64,000 nucleotides of DNA from positions 124,001 to 188,000 of the forward strand of contig NZ_MAEL01000054.1 in the NCBI RefSeq assembly GCF_009933335.1, read 5' to 3'. Positions 43,381 to 51,589 of this stretch are shown here, in pieces. Every line of letters starts with the position of its first letter. The stretch's first letter is position 1. The notes below the pieces were generated by a model. That model saw only the letters and a program-made list of their open reading frames with translations, made no database searches and had not been told where the DNA came from. This DNA is from Candidatus Enterococcus willemsii (GTDB lineage: Bacteria > Bacillota > Bacilli > Lactobacillales > Enterococcaceae). The position numbers were made by a program, and so were the translations under genes.

Positions 43381-43420
43381 AAGATGCACAACGTTCGTTG
43401 CTGAATGTTGTGCATTTTTC
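43381..43420 (+). terminator. Intrinsic terminator after the nucleoside hydrolase
   Basis: GATGCACAACGTTC (43383-43396) pairs, with one G-U, with GAATGTTGTGCATTT (43403-43417), followed by T residues. Confidence 0.9.
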
Positions 43421-43445
43421 ATATATTTTTGAAAAAGACTAGTAA

Positions 43446-43459
43446 TTTAAGCGTTTTCT
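43446..43459 (+). promoter_or_regulatory. Possible cre (CcpA) site before the fructokinase gene
   Basis: TTTAAGCGTTTTCT matches the cre consensus TGWAANCGNTNWCA at 12 of 14 positions. It lies 44 bases before the ROK gene. Confidence 0.35.
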
Positions 43460-43502
43460 ATTTAAAATAAGCAATAGATAATAATTGAAAGAGGGTAAAA
43501 TT

Positions 43503-44378
43503 ATGTTATATGGCTCAATTGAAGCAGGCGGCACAAAATTTGTTTGTGCGATTGGAAACGAATCACTAGAAATCGTGGAGCGCGTGAGTTTTCCAACAAC
43601 TGTTCCGGAAGAAACAATGACCCAAGTAATTGATTTTTTTAACAACTATAAAGAAGAATTAGTCGCAATTGGTGTGGGTTCATTTGGACCGATTGATATT
43701 CATCAAGATTCTGAAACGTATGGTTTTATTACATCAACACCGAAATTAGCATGGCAAAATTATGATTTTGTCGGAGCATTAAAAGCTGCTTTTGATGTAC
43801 CAGTTGCTTGGACAACAGACGTAAATGCTGCGGCGTATGGTGAATACGTATTTGGTAACGGTAAAGGGCTTTCTAGTGTGGTTTATTATACGATTGGTAC
43901 TGGCGTTGGCGGCGGTGCATTGCAAGAAGGACGTTTTGTAGAAGGTTTTAGTCATCCTGAAATGGGACATATGATGGTTGTTCCGCATGCCGACGATGAC
44001 TTTGCAGGAAGTTGCCCGTTTCATGGGAATTGTTTAGAGGGTATGGCGGCAGGACCGGCTATTGAAAAACGTAATGGCCGTAAAGGGCAAGATATTCCAG
44101 AAGACGATCCATTCTGGGAAATTGAAGCTAGCTATATTGCGCAATGTGCATACAATACAACATTGATGTTGTCACCAGATGTTATTATCTTTGGTGGTGG
44201 CGTGATGAAGCAACGCCATATGGTTGAGAAAGTTCATCAAGCATTTAAGAAATTATTGAATGGTTATGTAAAAACACCAGAGCTAGATAAATATATTGTG
44301 ACCCCTGCTTTAGAAGATAACGCAGGTACATTAGGTTGTTTAGCGCTAGCAAAAAATGCGGAATTACACGCGCATTAA
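43503..44378 (+). CDS. scrK: ROK-family fructokinase
   Basis: A 291-residue sugar kinase of the ROK family. The phosphate-binding start is YGSIEAGGTKFVCAIG, the second ATP motif is YYTIGTGVGGGAL, and the ROK zinc-type region reads HPEMGHMMVVPH with CPFHGNCLEG. The HPEMGH form and length are those of Gram-positive fructokinases (ScrK). ATG 43503 follows AAAGAGGG. The AraC gene lies 21 bases downstream, so they are probably one operon. Confidence 0.9.
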   Translation: MLYGSIEAGGTKFVCAIGNESLEIVERVSFPTTVPEETMTQVIDFFNNYKEELVAIGVGSFGPIDIHQDSETYGFITSTPKLAWQNYDFVGALKAAFDVPVAWTTDVNAAAYGEYVFGNGKGLSSVVYYTIGTGVGGGALQEGRFVEGFSHPEMGHMMVVPHADDDFAGSCPFHGNCLEGMAAGPAIEKRNGRKGQDIPEDDPFWEIEASYIAQCAYNTTLMLSPDVIIFGGGVMKQRHMVEKVHQAFKKLLNGYVKTPELDKYIVTPALEDNAGTLGCLALAKNAELHAH

Positions 44379-44399
44379 TAGATTAAAGGAGGAAAGTCT

Positions 44400-45260
44400 A
44401 TGAGTTTATATTTAGAAATTCCTCAATTAAATAAGCAATTTCCCTATCGATTTTTACTAAACGATGGCATGACAATTGTCTATCCGCATTGGCATAAAGA
44501 AATTGAAATTATTTATGCCAATCGGGGTCGTGTTAATATTGGGGTTGGAGAATCTGTAGTCACCTTAGAAGAAGGCGAAGTGATTTTTTTCGCGAGTGGT
44601 GAACCACATTATTTTTTGGCATCACCAGATAGTGAGCGTTACGTGTATCAATTTGATTTAAAATTATTTGATGAATCTATTCTGCGAAAAGAGACTAGTC
44701 TGCTTTCGTTATTTGAACAAGGGGAACGCCATAGTCGCAATTGGCCTTCCTCTTTTCGTCAAACAGTCATTGCTTTGTTGGTCGAATTGGCTGAGTTGGA
44801 AGAGGAAGAATCGATGGGAATGAATTATTTAATTATGAGTAATTTGTATCGGTTAGTGGGTGAATGCTACCGCTCCCTTCCCAGAAAAGAAGAACAAGTA
44901 GCAGTGACACCAACCGCAATTCACCGGAAAGAAACCTTGGAACGCTTGAATCAAGTCTTTGAATACATTGAGAATCAATACCAAGAAGTGATTACCGTGG
45001 AAGATGTTGCAAAATATGTGGGATTTAGTCCCTATTACTTTACTCGTTTTTTCAAAAAAAATACCGGTCAGACCTTTATTCAATTTTTGACAGAATATCG
45101 TGTGAACCAAGCGAAATTTATTTTGGCAAATGAAAAGCTACCGATGGTCGAAGTCGCAGAGCAAGCAGGATTTTCAAGTGTTAAAACCTTTCATCATGTT
45201 TTTAAAGAGGCAGTTGGTCAATCCCCATTACAATATCAAAAGAAAATGGCAGATTTATAA
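44400..45260 (+). CDS. AraC-family regulator with cupin sensor domain
   Basis: A 286-residue regulator. The N-terminal half is a cupin-like domain (IVYPHWHKEIEIIYANRGR and VVTLEEGEVIFFASGEPHYF) that likely binds a sugar or sugar derivative. The C-terminal part has two HTH units: VEDVAKYVGFSPYYFTRFFK and MVEVAEQAGFSSVKTFHHVF, with SPLQYQ closing. TAAAGGAGGAAAG is the ribosome site. Being next to a fructokinase suggests control of sugar use. Confidence 0.93.
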   Translation: MSLYLEIPQLNKQFPYRFLLNDGMTIVYPHWHKEIEIIYANRGRVNIGVGESVVTLEEGEVIFFASGEPHYFLASPDSERYVYQFDLKLFDESILRKETSLLSLFEQGERHSRNWPSSFRQTVIALLVELAELEEEESMGMNYLIMSNLYRLVGECYRSLPRKEEQVAVTPTAIHRKETLERLNQVFEYIENQYQEVITVEDVAKYVGFSPYYFTRFFKKNTGQTFIQFLTEYRVNQAKFILANEKLPMVEVAEQAGFSSVKTFHHVFKEAVGQSPLQYQKKMADL

Positions 45261-45315
45261 ACGACTGTTTATTTAATATTATGATTGCTCTATATAAAAC
45301 ATGGGAGGTGATACT

Positions 45316-45591
45316 ATGAATGAACATTGGATCGATGATGCGCTGAATGCAGATGGGCAAGTAAAGTTGATTATGAAAGGTACCGTGGAAGATAACAATG
45401 ACGAGAAAAAAGGCGTTGTTTCCATTGTGTACATTAGTGAGGATAAAGAAAAAGTTCGAACGATGTTTCATAAATTAACTGAATCAAATAAGGATGATTT
45501 TTTTATGATTTATAGTTGCGATTATGATATTAAATTAGATGATTTAAATCATTATCCTTCGATAGCAATTGATAAAGAAGATTTAGAATAG
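45316..45591 (+). CDS. Small acidic protein of unknown function
   Basis: A 91-residue protein, acidic (many Asp/Glu), with no signal peptide or membrane segment. Readable parts are NEHWIDDALNADGQVKLIM, GVVSIVYISEDKEKVRTMF and DDFFMIYSCDYDIKLDDLN. The alternation suggests an alpha/beta fold. GGGAGGTGAT lies before ATG 45316, and a strong terminator follows, so it is a real, separately ended gene. I do not recognise the family. Confidence 0.7.
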   Translation: MNEHWIDDALNADGQVKLIMKGTVEDNNDEKKGVVSIVYISEDKEKVRTMFHKLTESNKDDFFMIYSCDYDIKLDDLNHYPSIAIDKEDLE

Positions 45592-45613
45592 TAGATAGAA
45601 TTAAAAGATAGGT

Positions 45614-45657
45614 AGTGTTGATGGAAAAATTTTTATTTTCCATCAACACTTTTTTTG
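45614..45657 (+). terminator. Strong intrinsic terminator after the 91-residue protein gene
   Basis: AGTGTTGATGGAAAA (45614-45628) pairs exactly with TTTTCCATCAACACT (45636-45650), followed by seven T. Confidence 0.95.
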
Positions 45658-45804
45658 AGATGAGAATATATTTTCTCATTTTGTAATACAGTTTTTCAAA
45701 GTGATGAGTACAGTTTTCTTTGAGCATTTTACTTGCTAAATTTTCTATAAAAAGCGATGATAAGAGAAATAATTTAATATTATAGAAAGAAAAGGTGCTT
45801 ATAT

Positions 45805-46821
45805 ATGCGTTATTACGTGATGGAAAGTGATGATATTCGTTGGAATTTAGCCGCAGAAGAATATTTGATGAATACAGCTGATGTGTCGGAACCGCTCTTT
45901 CTGTTATACATACAAAAACCTTGTGTTATAATCGGTCGAAATCAAAATGCTTATGAAGAGATTGATTTTAGCTATTTGCGTGAACATGACATCACGTTGA
46001 CGCGTCGAATTTCTGGCGGTGGTGCGGTGTATGACGATCTGGGAAATATGAGTTTTAGTTTCGTTACCAAAAAAGACGATACGACCTTTGGTGATTATCG
46101 TGGTGTGACTACGCCAATTTTGCAAGCGTTACAAGCGATGGGGGCAACGAATGTAACAGTCGGGGGTCGGAATGATTTATATATTGACGGTATGAAATTT
46201 TCAGGAAATGCCATGTATACGCGCCATGGACGGACGTATTCGCATGGGACGTTGATGTATGATGTTGATTTATCTGTATTGGATAAGATTTTAACTGTAT
46301 CGAAAGAAAAAATCGCATCAAAAGCTACGAAATCGGTCCGCAAGAGCGTGACGAACGTCAAACCATTTTTAGCAAAGCAATACCAACAATTGTCGACGAC
46401 TGAATTTCGAGATGAACTGTTACGTCAGATTTATCAAGTGGATTCGTTAAAAGCGATTGAAGATAAAAAATTGCAGTTAACATCAGCTGATAAACAAGCG
46501 ATTCAACAATTATTTGATGAACGCTACGCAAACGATACGTGGATTTACGGGGAAGCACCAGATTTTGAATTTAATCGTCGAACCCGTGTCCCAGGTGTAG
46601 GAATCGTTGATATCCATTTATCAACTGAAAAAGGAAAAATTACTGCAATTCAATTTTTTGGCGATTATTTTGGAACGAAAGATACTGTGGAGTTAGAACA
46701 ATTACTGTTAGGGAAAGTATTTAAATATGAAGAATTAGAAAAAAGTTTGTCTGCAGTAGATGTCTCTGATTATATTTTGAATTTTTCAAATAAAGAACTA
46801 CTCGATTTATTAATGAAGTAG
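45805..46821 (+). CDS. lplA: Lipoate-protein ligase A
   Basis: A 338-residue ligase that adenylates lipoate and attaches it to lipoyl domains of dehydrogenase complexes. Family blocks are QKPCVIIGRNQNAYEEID, the RRISGGGAVYDDLGNMSFSF loop (about residues 71-90), GRNDLYIDGMKFSGNAMY with the catalytic Lys, and HGTLMYDVDLSVL. The C-terminal accessory domain (from about 250) is present. It begins behind AAAAGGTGC. The importer ATPase gene starts 10 bases downstream, so the two are one transcript. Confidence 0.95.
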   Translation: MRYYVMESDDIRWNLAAEEYLMNTADVSEPLFLLYIQKPCVIIGRNQNAYEEIDFSYLREHDITLTRRISGGGAVYDDLGNMSFSFVTKKDDTTFGDYRGVTTPILQALQAMGATNVTVGGRNDLYIDGMKFSGNAMYTRHGRTYSHGTLMYDVDLSVLDKILTVSKEKIASKATKSVRKSVTNVKPFLAKQYQQLSTTEFRDELLRQIYQVDSLKAIEDKKLQLTSADKQAIQQLFDERYANDTWIYGEAPDFEFNRRTRVPGVGIVDIHLSTEKGKITAIQFFGDYFGTKDTVELEQLLLGKVFKYEELEKSLSAVDVSDYILNFSNKELLDLLMK

Positions 46822-46831
46822 GAGGAGTTAC

Positions 46832-47554
46832 ATGTATACCTTGGAGCATGTGTCGAAAGTGTATGAAGAAACGATTGCATTACAAGATATTTCTTTCTCG
46901 GTCCAACAAGGAGAAATTGTAGGTGTTGTTGGAAAAAGTGGGTCGGGAAAATCAACTTTACTTCGTTTGCTAAACCTACTAGAAACACCTACGGAGGGAC
47001 GTTTAGTTTTAGCTGACAAGGATGTTACCCAATTATCAAAAAAAGAAATTCAGCAACAAAAACAAAAAATTGGAATGGTTTTCCAGCAATATAATTTATT
47101 AAACAATTTAACCGTCAAAGAAAATGTCGCCTTGCCTTTAAAATTAATAGGGGTTAAAGATGAAGAGAAAGTATTGGAATTATTGAGTTTTGTTGGAATG
47201 GCGCATAAAAAAGATAGTTATCCGGCTCAATTATCAGGTGGGGAAAAGCAACGCGTGGCCTTAGCTCGTGCGCTGACAAGAAATCCTGATGTGTTATTAT
47301 GCGATGAAGCAACGAGTTCGTTAGATGAAGAAAACACAGACGATGTGATTCGTTTATTGCAACAAATTCATCAAGAATTTCCCGTGACAATTTTCTTTGT
47401 GAGTCATGAATTAGATACTGTGAAAAAATTGTGTGAACGAGTATTGGTGATGGAAGATAGTCGTTTATTAGGGACTGTTGAGAATCAGCCAACCTTGCTT
47501 GAAAAAAGCAATCAACCTTATTTGGAAAAAGTCCAAAGGAGGTTGGCGAAATGA
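46832..47554 (+). CDS. metN: MetN-like ABC importer ATPase without the C-terminal sensor domain
   Basis: A 240-residue ABC ATPase. Walker A is GKSGSGKST (about 34-42), signature LSGGEKQRVALARAL, Walker B VLLCDEATSSLDEE, and the switch His is in FVSHELD. The CDEATSSLD form is the methionine-uptake (MetN) type. Known MetN proteins usually have about 340 residues with a C-terminal NIL/ACT-like domain that senses methionine; that part is missing here. It overlaps metI by 4 bases (ATGA). Confidence 0.88.
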   Translation: MYTLEHVSKVYEETIALQDISFSVQQGEIVGVVGKSGSGKSTLLRLLNLLETPTEGRLVLADKDVTQLSKKEIQQQKQKIGMVFQQYNLLNNLTVKENVALPLKLIGVKDEEKVLELLSFVGMAHKKDSYPAQLSGGEKQRVALARALTRNPDVLLCDEATSSLDEENTDDVIRLLQQIHQEFPVTIFFVSHELDTVKKLCERVLVMEDSRLLGTVENQPTLLEKSNQPYLEKVQRRLAK

Positions 47555-48222
47555 ATTTAGTAGAAAATATTCAGTACTATATGCCTGAATTTATTCTTTC
47601 ATTAAAACAAACAGGCACCATGATGGGTATTTCGATGACCTTTTGTTTATTCTTAGGGTTGCCTTTGGGCGTGGCATTATTTTTATCGAATCCAAGTATC
47701 AAAGGCAGTCAACCGCTGAATTATTGGGGCTTGAATTTTATTATTACATTAGTACGGTCTTTTCCGTTTTTACTATTCGTTGTTAGTTTAATTCCAGTCA
47801 CTCGTTTTATTATCGGTCGAGCGTTTGGGCCCGTACCGGCTTCTTTTCCATTAAGTATTGTAGCAGTAGCTATCTTTGCACGAATGGTTGAGCAAGTCTT
47901 GCTGGATGTACCAGAAGAAATTCGTTTATTAGCAGATTCATTGGGAACGTCAAAATGGGAATATATTTGGCACTTTCTATTAGTCGAAGCTCGCAGCGGG
48001 ATTGTGTTAGGTTATACGACCACTGCAGTGAGTATGGTTTCTTATTCAACGGTCATGGGAATCGTTGGTGGTGGCGGTGTCGGTGATTTCGCCATTCGTT
48101 ATGGGTATCAAAGTTATCAAATGGGAATTATGTACTTTGCAATTTGCGTCATGATTGTGATTGTATTTATTATTCAAATGTTGGGTAATTCAATTGCCCG
48201 CAAATTAGATAAGAGAAAGTAG
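47551..48222 (+). CDS. metI: MetI-like ABC importer permease
   Basis: A 223-residue permease with five to six hydrophobic segments. The EAA-type loop is LGTSKWEYIWHFLLVEARSG (about residues 131-150) followed by IVLGYTTTAVSMVSYSTVMG and GGGGVGDFAIRYGYQSYQ, both typical of MetI. The family normally imports D/L-methionine through MetQ. The start overlaps metN, and the lipoprotein gene follows after 9 bases. Confidence 0.93.
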   Translation: MNLVENIQYYMPEFILSLKQTGTMMGISMTFCLFLGLPLGVALFLSNPSIKGSQPLNYWGLNFIITLVRSFPFLLFVVSLIPVTRFIIGRAFGPVPASFPLSIVAVAIFARMVEQVLLDVPEEIRLLADSLGTSKWEYIWHFLLVEARSGIVLGYTTTAVSMVSYSTVMGIVGGGGVGDFAIRYGYQSYQMGIMYFAICVMIVIVFIIQMLGNSIARKLDKRK

Positions 48223-48231
48223 GAGAAGAAA

Positions 48232-49053
48232 GTGAAAAAAATTTACATCGGAGCATTAACATTATTAGCAGCTGTGACCTTAGTAGCTTGCGGCGCAAAA
48301 GAAGGCGAGGACAAAGCGTCATCTGAAGATAAAGTGATCAAAGTTGCTGGGCAAGCACCGCCGATGACTGATGTCGTGAAAGTAGCAGCAGAAGTTGCGA
48401 AAGAAGACGGCTGGGACGTTCAACTTGTTCAAGTGAATGATAATGTTGCCTACAACGATATGGTTAGCAGCAAAGAAGCCGATGCTAGCTTTGCACAACA
48501 CAAACCATTTATGGAAAAATACAATTCTGAAAAAGGCACTGACTTAGTTGCCATTCAACCAATTTATGACGCAAAAGTTGGCTTCTATTCAAAAGATTAT
48601 AAATCTGTTGATGAGATTCCTGAAGGTGCCAAAGTAGCCATTCCAAACGATGTTTCAAACGAAGGTCGTGCATTAGCTATTTTAGCTGAACAAAACTTAA
48701 TCACATTGCCAGAAGGTACAGGTGCAGAGGGCACTTTGAAAGATATTGTTGAAAATCCTAAAAATCTAGAATTTTTACAAGTTGATTTGTTGAACTTAGC
48801 AGAAGCTTATAGCGAACCAGATGTCGCACTTGTTTATAACTATCCAACGTATATCTCGAAAATTGGTTTAACACCAGACGATGCATTATTCTTAGAACAA
48901 AATATTGACCAACGTTTCTCTATCCAATTAGTTGCACGTGAAGACAATAAAGATTCTGATAAAATCAAAGCCTTGAAAAAAGCGATGACAAGCGATAAAG
49001 TTCGTGAATTCTTAGAAGAAGAACACAGCGCAACATTAGTGCCATCATTTTAA
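48232..49053 (+). CDS. metQ: MetQ-like substrate-binding lipoprotein (NlpA family)
   Basis: A 273-residue lipoprotein with lipobox LVAC and Cys20. The NlpA/MetQ blocks are SFAQHKPFMEKYN, VGFYSKDYKSVDEIPEGAKV, IPNDVSNEGRALAILAEQ and DVALVYNYPTYISKIGL. Start is GTG 48232 after AGGAGAAG. The family usually binds methionine, but other ligands are known. Being in an operon with lplA leaves the ligand open. A terminator follows 8 bases later. Confidence 0.92.
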   Translation: MKKIYIGALTLLAAVTLVACGAKEGEDKASSEDKVIKVAGQAPPMTDVVKVAAEVAKEDGWDVQLVQVNDNVAYNDMVSSKEADASFAQHKPFMEKYNSEKGTDLVAIQPIYDAKVGFYSKDYKSVDEIPEGAKVAIPNDVSNEGRALAILAEQNLITLPEGTGAEGTLKDIVENPKNLEFLQVDLLNLAEAYSEPDVALVYNYPTYISKIGLTPDDALFLEQNIDQRFSIQLVAREDNKDSDKIKALKKAMTSDKVREFLEEEHSATLVPSF

Positions 49054-49060
49054 TAAATAG

Positions 49061-49102
49061 AAAGACCGCTGATGGGGGGTACACTCAATCGGCGGTCTTT
49101 TT
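49061..49102 (+). terminator. Intrinsic terminator after metQ
   Basis: AAAGACCGCTGAT (49061-49073) pairs with ATCGGCGGTCTTT (49088-49100), allowing one bulge or G-U, followed by T residues. Confidence 0.9.
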
Positions 49103-49140
49103 GCAAAGAGCTAGTAAATCTTTTAGCTCCTGTCAAATTG

Positions 49141-49169
49141 TTGAATATTCGACTGGTTTTTGCTATTAT
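49141..49169 (+). promoter_or_regulatory. Promoter of the antitoxin RNA
   Basis: TTGAAT (49141-49146), 17 bases, then TATTAT (49164-49169) with TGC just before it as an extended -10. A promoter this good with no protein start downstream points to a small RNA. Confidence 0.75.
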
Positions 49170-49175
49170 AAGTAT

Positions 49176-49291
49176 GTAAAGAGAGGTTGCGCTAACAACC
49201 CCTCATTATCAGCACCGCTTAAGACGGTGGCAAAGATGTTATTTATAAAAAATAACCGTGCTCTCTGCTAAAGTTGACGGTTATTTTTTTT
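49176..49291 (+). ncRNA. Putative type I antitoxin RNA (RNAII-like)
   Basis: A transcript of about 115 bases is bounded by the promoter at 49141 and a terminator whose arms AAAATAACCGT (49249-49259) and ACGGTTATTTT (49277-49287) also work in the other direction. It contains CACCGCTTAA (49213-49222), a near copy of CACCGTCTTAA at 49514-49524 in the toxin gene's 5' leader. Because the toxin is read from the opposite strand, the two RNAs can pair there as well as over the shared terminator. This is the layout known for the par/Fst locus. Ends are inferred. Confidence 0.7.
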
Positions 49292-49484
49292 GCGTTTTTT
49301 TACGCTTCTTCTTGCTTTTTGAGCGAGAAGAACGTGCGTCAATAATCGTTGTCGCTAACTTTACGCACGCTTCTAGTAATCCTATGAAGGCTACTAGAAC
49401 AGGTACCAAAGCTAAAAGGACAGTGATTATCTCTGCTGTTTGCAAAAGGCTACTCCTTTCTTTAGATTTCGGTCGTACATACAT
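49281..49484 (-). CDS. Putative holin-like type I toxin
   Basis: A 67-residue peptide with one hydrophobic helix, LLQTAEIITVLLALVPVLVA followed by FIGLLEACVKLATTI (about residues 13-48), and a very basic Lys/Arg/Ser tail. This is the pattern of small holin-like/Fst-type membrane toxins. The start MYVRPK follows GTGAGGTGG on the minus strand. The leader carries CACCGTCTTAA on the + strand, matching the antitoxin RNA. The 3' end runs into the shared terminator at 49249-49287. Confidence 0.75.
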   Translation of the reverse strand: MYVRPKSKERSSLLQTAEIITVLLALVPVLVAFIGLLEACVKLATTIIDARSSRSKSKKKRKKTQKK

Positions 49485-49540
49485 ATGCACCACCTCACTT
49501 TCAAAAAAAGCGCCACCGTCTTAACTTAACTGATACGCAT

Positions 49541-49546
49541 ATTATA
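49541..49546 (-). promoter_or_regulatory. -10 element of the toxin promoter
   Basis: On the minus strand TATAAT preceded by TGG forms an extended -10, about 57 bases before the toxin ATG. The -35 region is weak (TTTCAA-like). Confidence 0.6.
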
Positions 49547-49621
49547 CCATATAAAGACCTTGAAATTTATGTATACCAAGGCTTTTGTATGGTTTATTTT
49601 TTTATAGCTGAATCAAATCAT

Positions 49622-49650
49622 CGATGCAAAAATGGCATCGGTGTTTTTTG
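49622..49650 (+). terminator. Hairpin with T tract between the toxin locus and the oxidoreductase cluster
   Basis: CGATGC (49622-49627) pairs with GCATCG (49635-49640), followed by GTGTTTTTT. It isolates the sugar cluster from upstream transcription. Confidence 0.55.
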
Positions 49651-49696
49651 TGTGCGCAATATTCGGGAATTTTTTAGATGAAAACTGGGAAGAATC

Positions 49697-49718
49697 TGGA
49701 AACGTTGTCATATATAAT
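49697..49718 (+). promoter_or_regulatory. Strong cre-like site and -10 element before the sugar cluster
   Basis: TGGAAACGTTGTCA (49697-49710) matches the cre consensus TGWAANCGNTNWCA at 13 of 14 positions. TATAAT follows at 49713-49718. The site sits between -35 and -10, where CcpA binding would repress. Confidence 0.65.
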
Positions 49719-49731
49719 GAACCTATCAAAC

Positions 49732-49745
49732 ATAAAACGTTTTCA
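49732..49745 (+). promoter_or_regulatory. Second cre-like site
   Basis: ATAAAACGTTTTCA matches the cre consensus at 12 of 14 positions, centred 35 bases after the first site and just before the ribosome site. Both sites share the AAACGTT core, so a LacI-family regulator other than CcpA is also possible. Confidence 0.45.
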
Positions 49746-49756
49746 GGAGGAAGAGT

Positions 49757-50830
49757 ATGACAGTAAAAGTTGGAATTATTGGATGTGGTGGTATTGCGAA
49801 AGGAAAACATTTGCCAGCATTGGCACAAGTAGAAGAAGTAGAAATGGTTGCATTTTGCGATATTCTTGTAGAACGCGCTGAAGAAGCGAAAGAAATGTAT
49901 GGAACCACAGAAGCGAAAGTCTACACAGATTACAAAGAATTGTTAGCAGAAAATGAGCTAGATGTTGTACATGTTTTAACACCGAATTCATCACATGCTG
50001 AATTGTCAATTGCAGCAATGGAAGCTGGTAGTCACGTGATGTGTGAAAAACCAATGGCGAAAACATCAGAAGAAGCTCGTGAGATGATTGCAGCTTCAAA
50101 TCGTACAGGGAAAAAATTAACGATTGGTTATCAAAATCGTTTTAGAACAGACTCAAGATATTTACATGAAGTATGTGAAGAAGGCGAATTAGGTGAAATT
50201 TATTCAGCGAAAGCACACGCAATTCGCCGTCGTGCCGTTCCAACTTGGGGTGTTTTCCTTGATGAAGAAGCACAAGGTGGTGGACCATTAATTGATATTG
50301 GTACACATGCGTTGGATTTGACTTTATGGATGATGAACAATTACAAACCAAAATATGTAGTTGGTAAAACCTACCATGAATTGTCACAAACAAAAAATGC
50401 TGCAAATGCTTGGGGACCATGGGATCCTGAGAAATTTACTGTTGAAGATTCTGCGTTTGGTTTTATTGTGATGGAAAATGGCGCAACTATTTATCTAGAA
50501 TCGAGCTGGGCATTGAATAGCTTAGATGTAAAAGAAGCGAAAACTACTTTGATGGGAACAAAAGGTGGGGCTGATATGAATGATGGTCTAAGTATCAATG
50601 GCGAAGCCCACGGATTATTATTTGAGAAAAAAGTGGAATTGGAAACTGGTGGTGTTGATTTTTATGACGGTACTGGAGAAGATCCAGCGTTATTAGAAGC
50701 ACAATCTTGGATTGATGCAGTTATTAATGATACAGAACCGGTTGTAAAACCCGAAGAAGCGCTCGTTGTGACGGAAATTTTAGAAGCCATTTATAAATCT
50801 TCAGCAAACGGCGAACCAGTTTATTTATAG
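49757..50830 (+). CDS. Gfo/Idh/MocA-family oxidoreductase, first copy
   Basis: A 357-residue NAD(P)-dependent sugar oxidoreductase. The dinucleotide motif is GIIGCGGIAKGKHLPAL, the substrate/cofactor motif EKPMAKT is near residue 98, and the catalytic His lies in IDIGTHALDLTLWMM. There is no signal peptide, so it is cytoplasmic. The CAGGAGGAAG site precedes ATG 49757. It is the first of five genes, each spaced 2-40 bases, that look like one operon. The exact sugar is unknown. Confidence 0.93.
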   Translation: MTVKVGIIGCGGIAKGKHLPALAQVEEVEMVAFCDILVERAEEAKEMYGTTEAKVYTDYKELLAENELDVVHVLTPNSSHAELSIAAMEAGSHVMCEKPMAKTSEEAREMIAASNRTGKKLTIGYQNRFRTDSRYLHEVCEEGELGEIYSAKAHAIRRRAVPTWGVFLDEEAQGGGPLIDIGTHALDLTLWMMNNYKPKYVVGKTYHELSQTKNAANAWGPWDPEKFTVEDSAFGFIVMENGATIYLESSWALNSLDVKEAKTTLMGTKGGADMNDGLSINGEAHGLLFEKKVELETGGVDFYDGTGEDPALLEAQSWIDAVINDTEPVVKPEEALVVTEILEAIYKSSANGEPVYL

Positions 50831-50839
50831 GAGGAGCTA

Positions 50840-51589
50840 ATGAAGCCAAAAATTGCTTTACAACTGTGGAGTATTCAAGAAGATTGCCAAAAAGATTTTG
50901 AAGCTGCGCTACGACAAGTCAAAGAATTTGGTTATGATGGCGTGGAATTTGCCGGATATTATGGTAAAACAGCAGATGACATTCGCGCTATGCTATCAGA
51001 CCTCGATTTAGATGTTGCTGGTTCACATGTTCCCTATGAATCGTTGAAAAATCAGCTAGAAGCCACCTTAGATTTTGAAGAGGCTATTGGAAACCGCCGT
51101 ATCATTGTGCCGTATGCAAGCTTCTCAACATTTGCTGAGTGGCAAGAATTTATGACTAATATGCAAGAGATTGCCAAAGCTGTAACGAATCGGGGAATGA
51201 AATTTTATTACCATAACCATGCCCATGAATTTACGGAAGTGGAAGGAACGGATCTTTTGGATCTTTTGACGCATGAAATTGACCAGTTGCTTTTAGAAGT
51301 AGATTTGTATTGGTTAGCGCATGCTGGACAAGACGTACGTGCATGGGTAGAAGCACACAAATCTTCAATCGGTTTGTTCCATATGAAAGACAAACAACAA
51401 GAACCAGAAGAAAGTACGGAATTAGGTTCGGGTGTTTTACCACTGAAGGAATACACGCAACTAGCGAAGAAGTTGCAACTTCCATGGTTAATTGTCGAAC
51501 AAGAAGCGTTCCAAAAATACGAACCATTAGAAGCAGCGAAAATCAATGTGAAACAACTAAGAGCAATTATCGAGGAGGTATATGAATGA
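50840..51589 (+). CDS. Sugar isomerase/epimerase-like TIM barrel, short form
   Basis: A 249-residue protein of the AP-endonuclease-2/xylose-isomerase-like family. Metal-ligand motifs are present: [25 protein letters not shown] (His and Glu), [22 protein letters not shown] and the final Glu in WLIVEQEA. The fold serves isomerases, epimerases and, in C-glycoside and 3-keto-sugar pathways, lyases. Its end overlaps the ThuA gene by 4 bases. Confidence 0.9.
   Translation: MKPKIALQLWSIQEDCQKDFEAALRQVKEFGYDGVEFAGYYGKTADDIRAMLSDLDLDVAGSHVPYESLKNQLEATLDFEEAIGNRRIIVPYASFSTFAEWQEFMTNMQEIAKAVTNRGMKFYYHNHAHEFTEVEGTDLLDLLTHEIDQLLLEVDLYWLAHAGQDVRAWVEAHKSSIGLFHMKDKQQEPEESTELGSGVLPLKEYTQLAKKLQLPWLIVEQEAFQKYEPLEAAKINVKQLRAIIEEVYE

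Noticed and set aside
49258-49524. + strand reading frame across the toxin locus
   Set aside because: It begins in the antitoxin terminator, lacks a ribosome site and reads opposite the toxin gene, which has better start signals.
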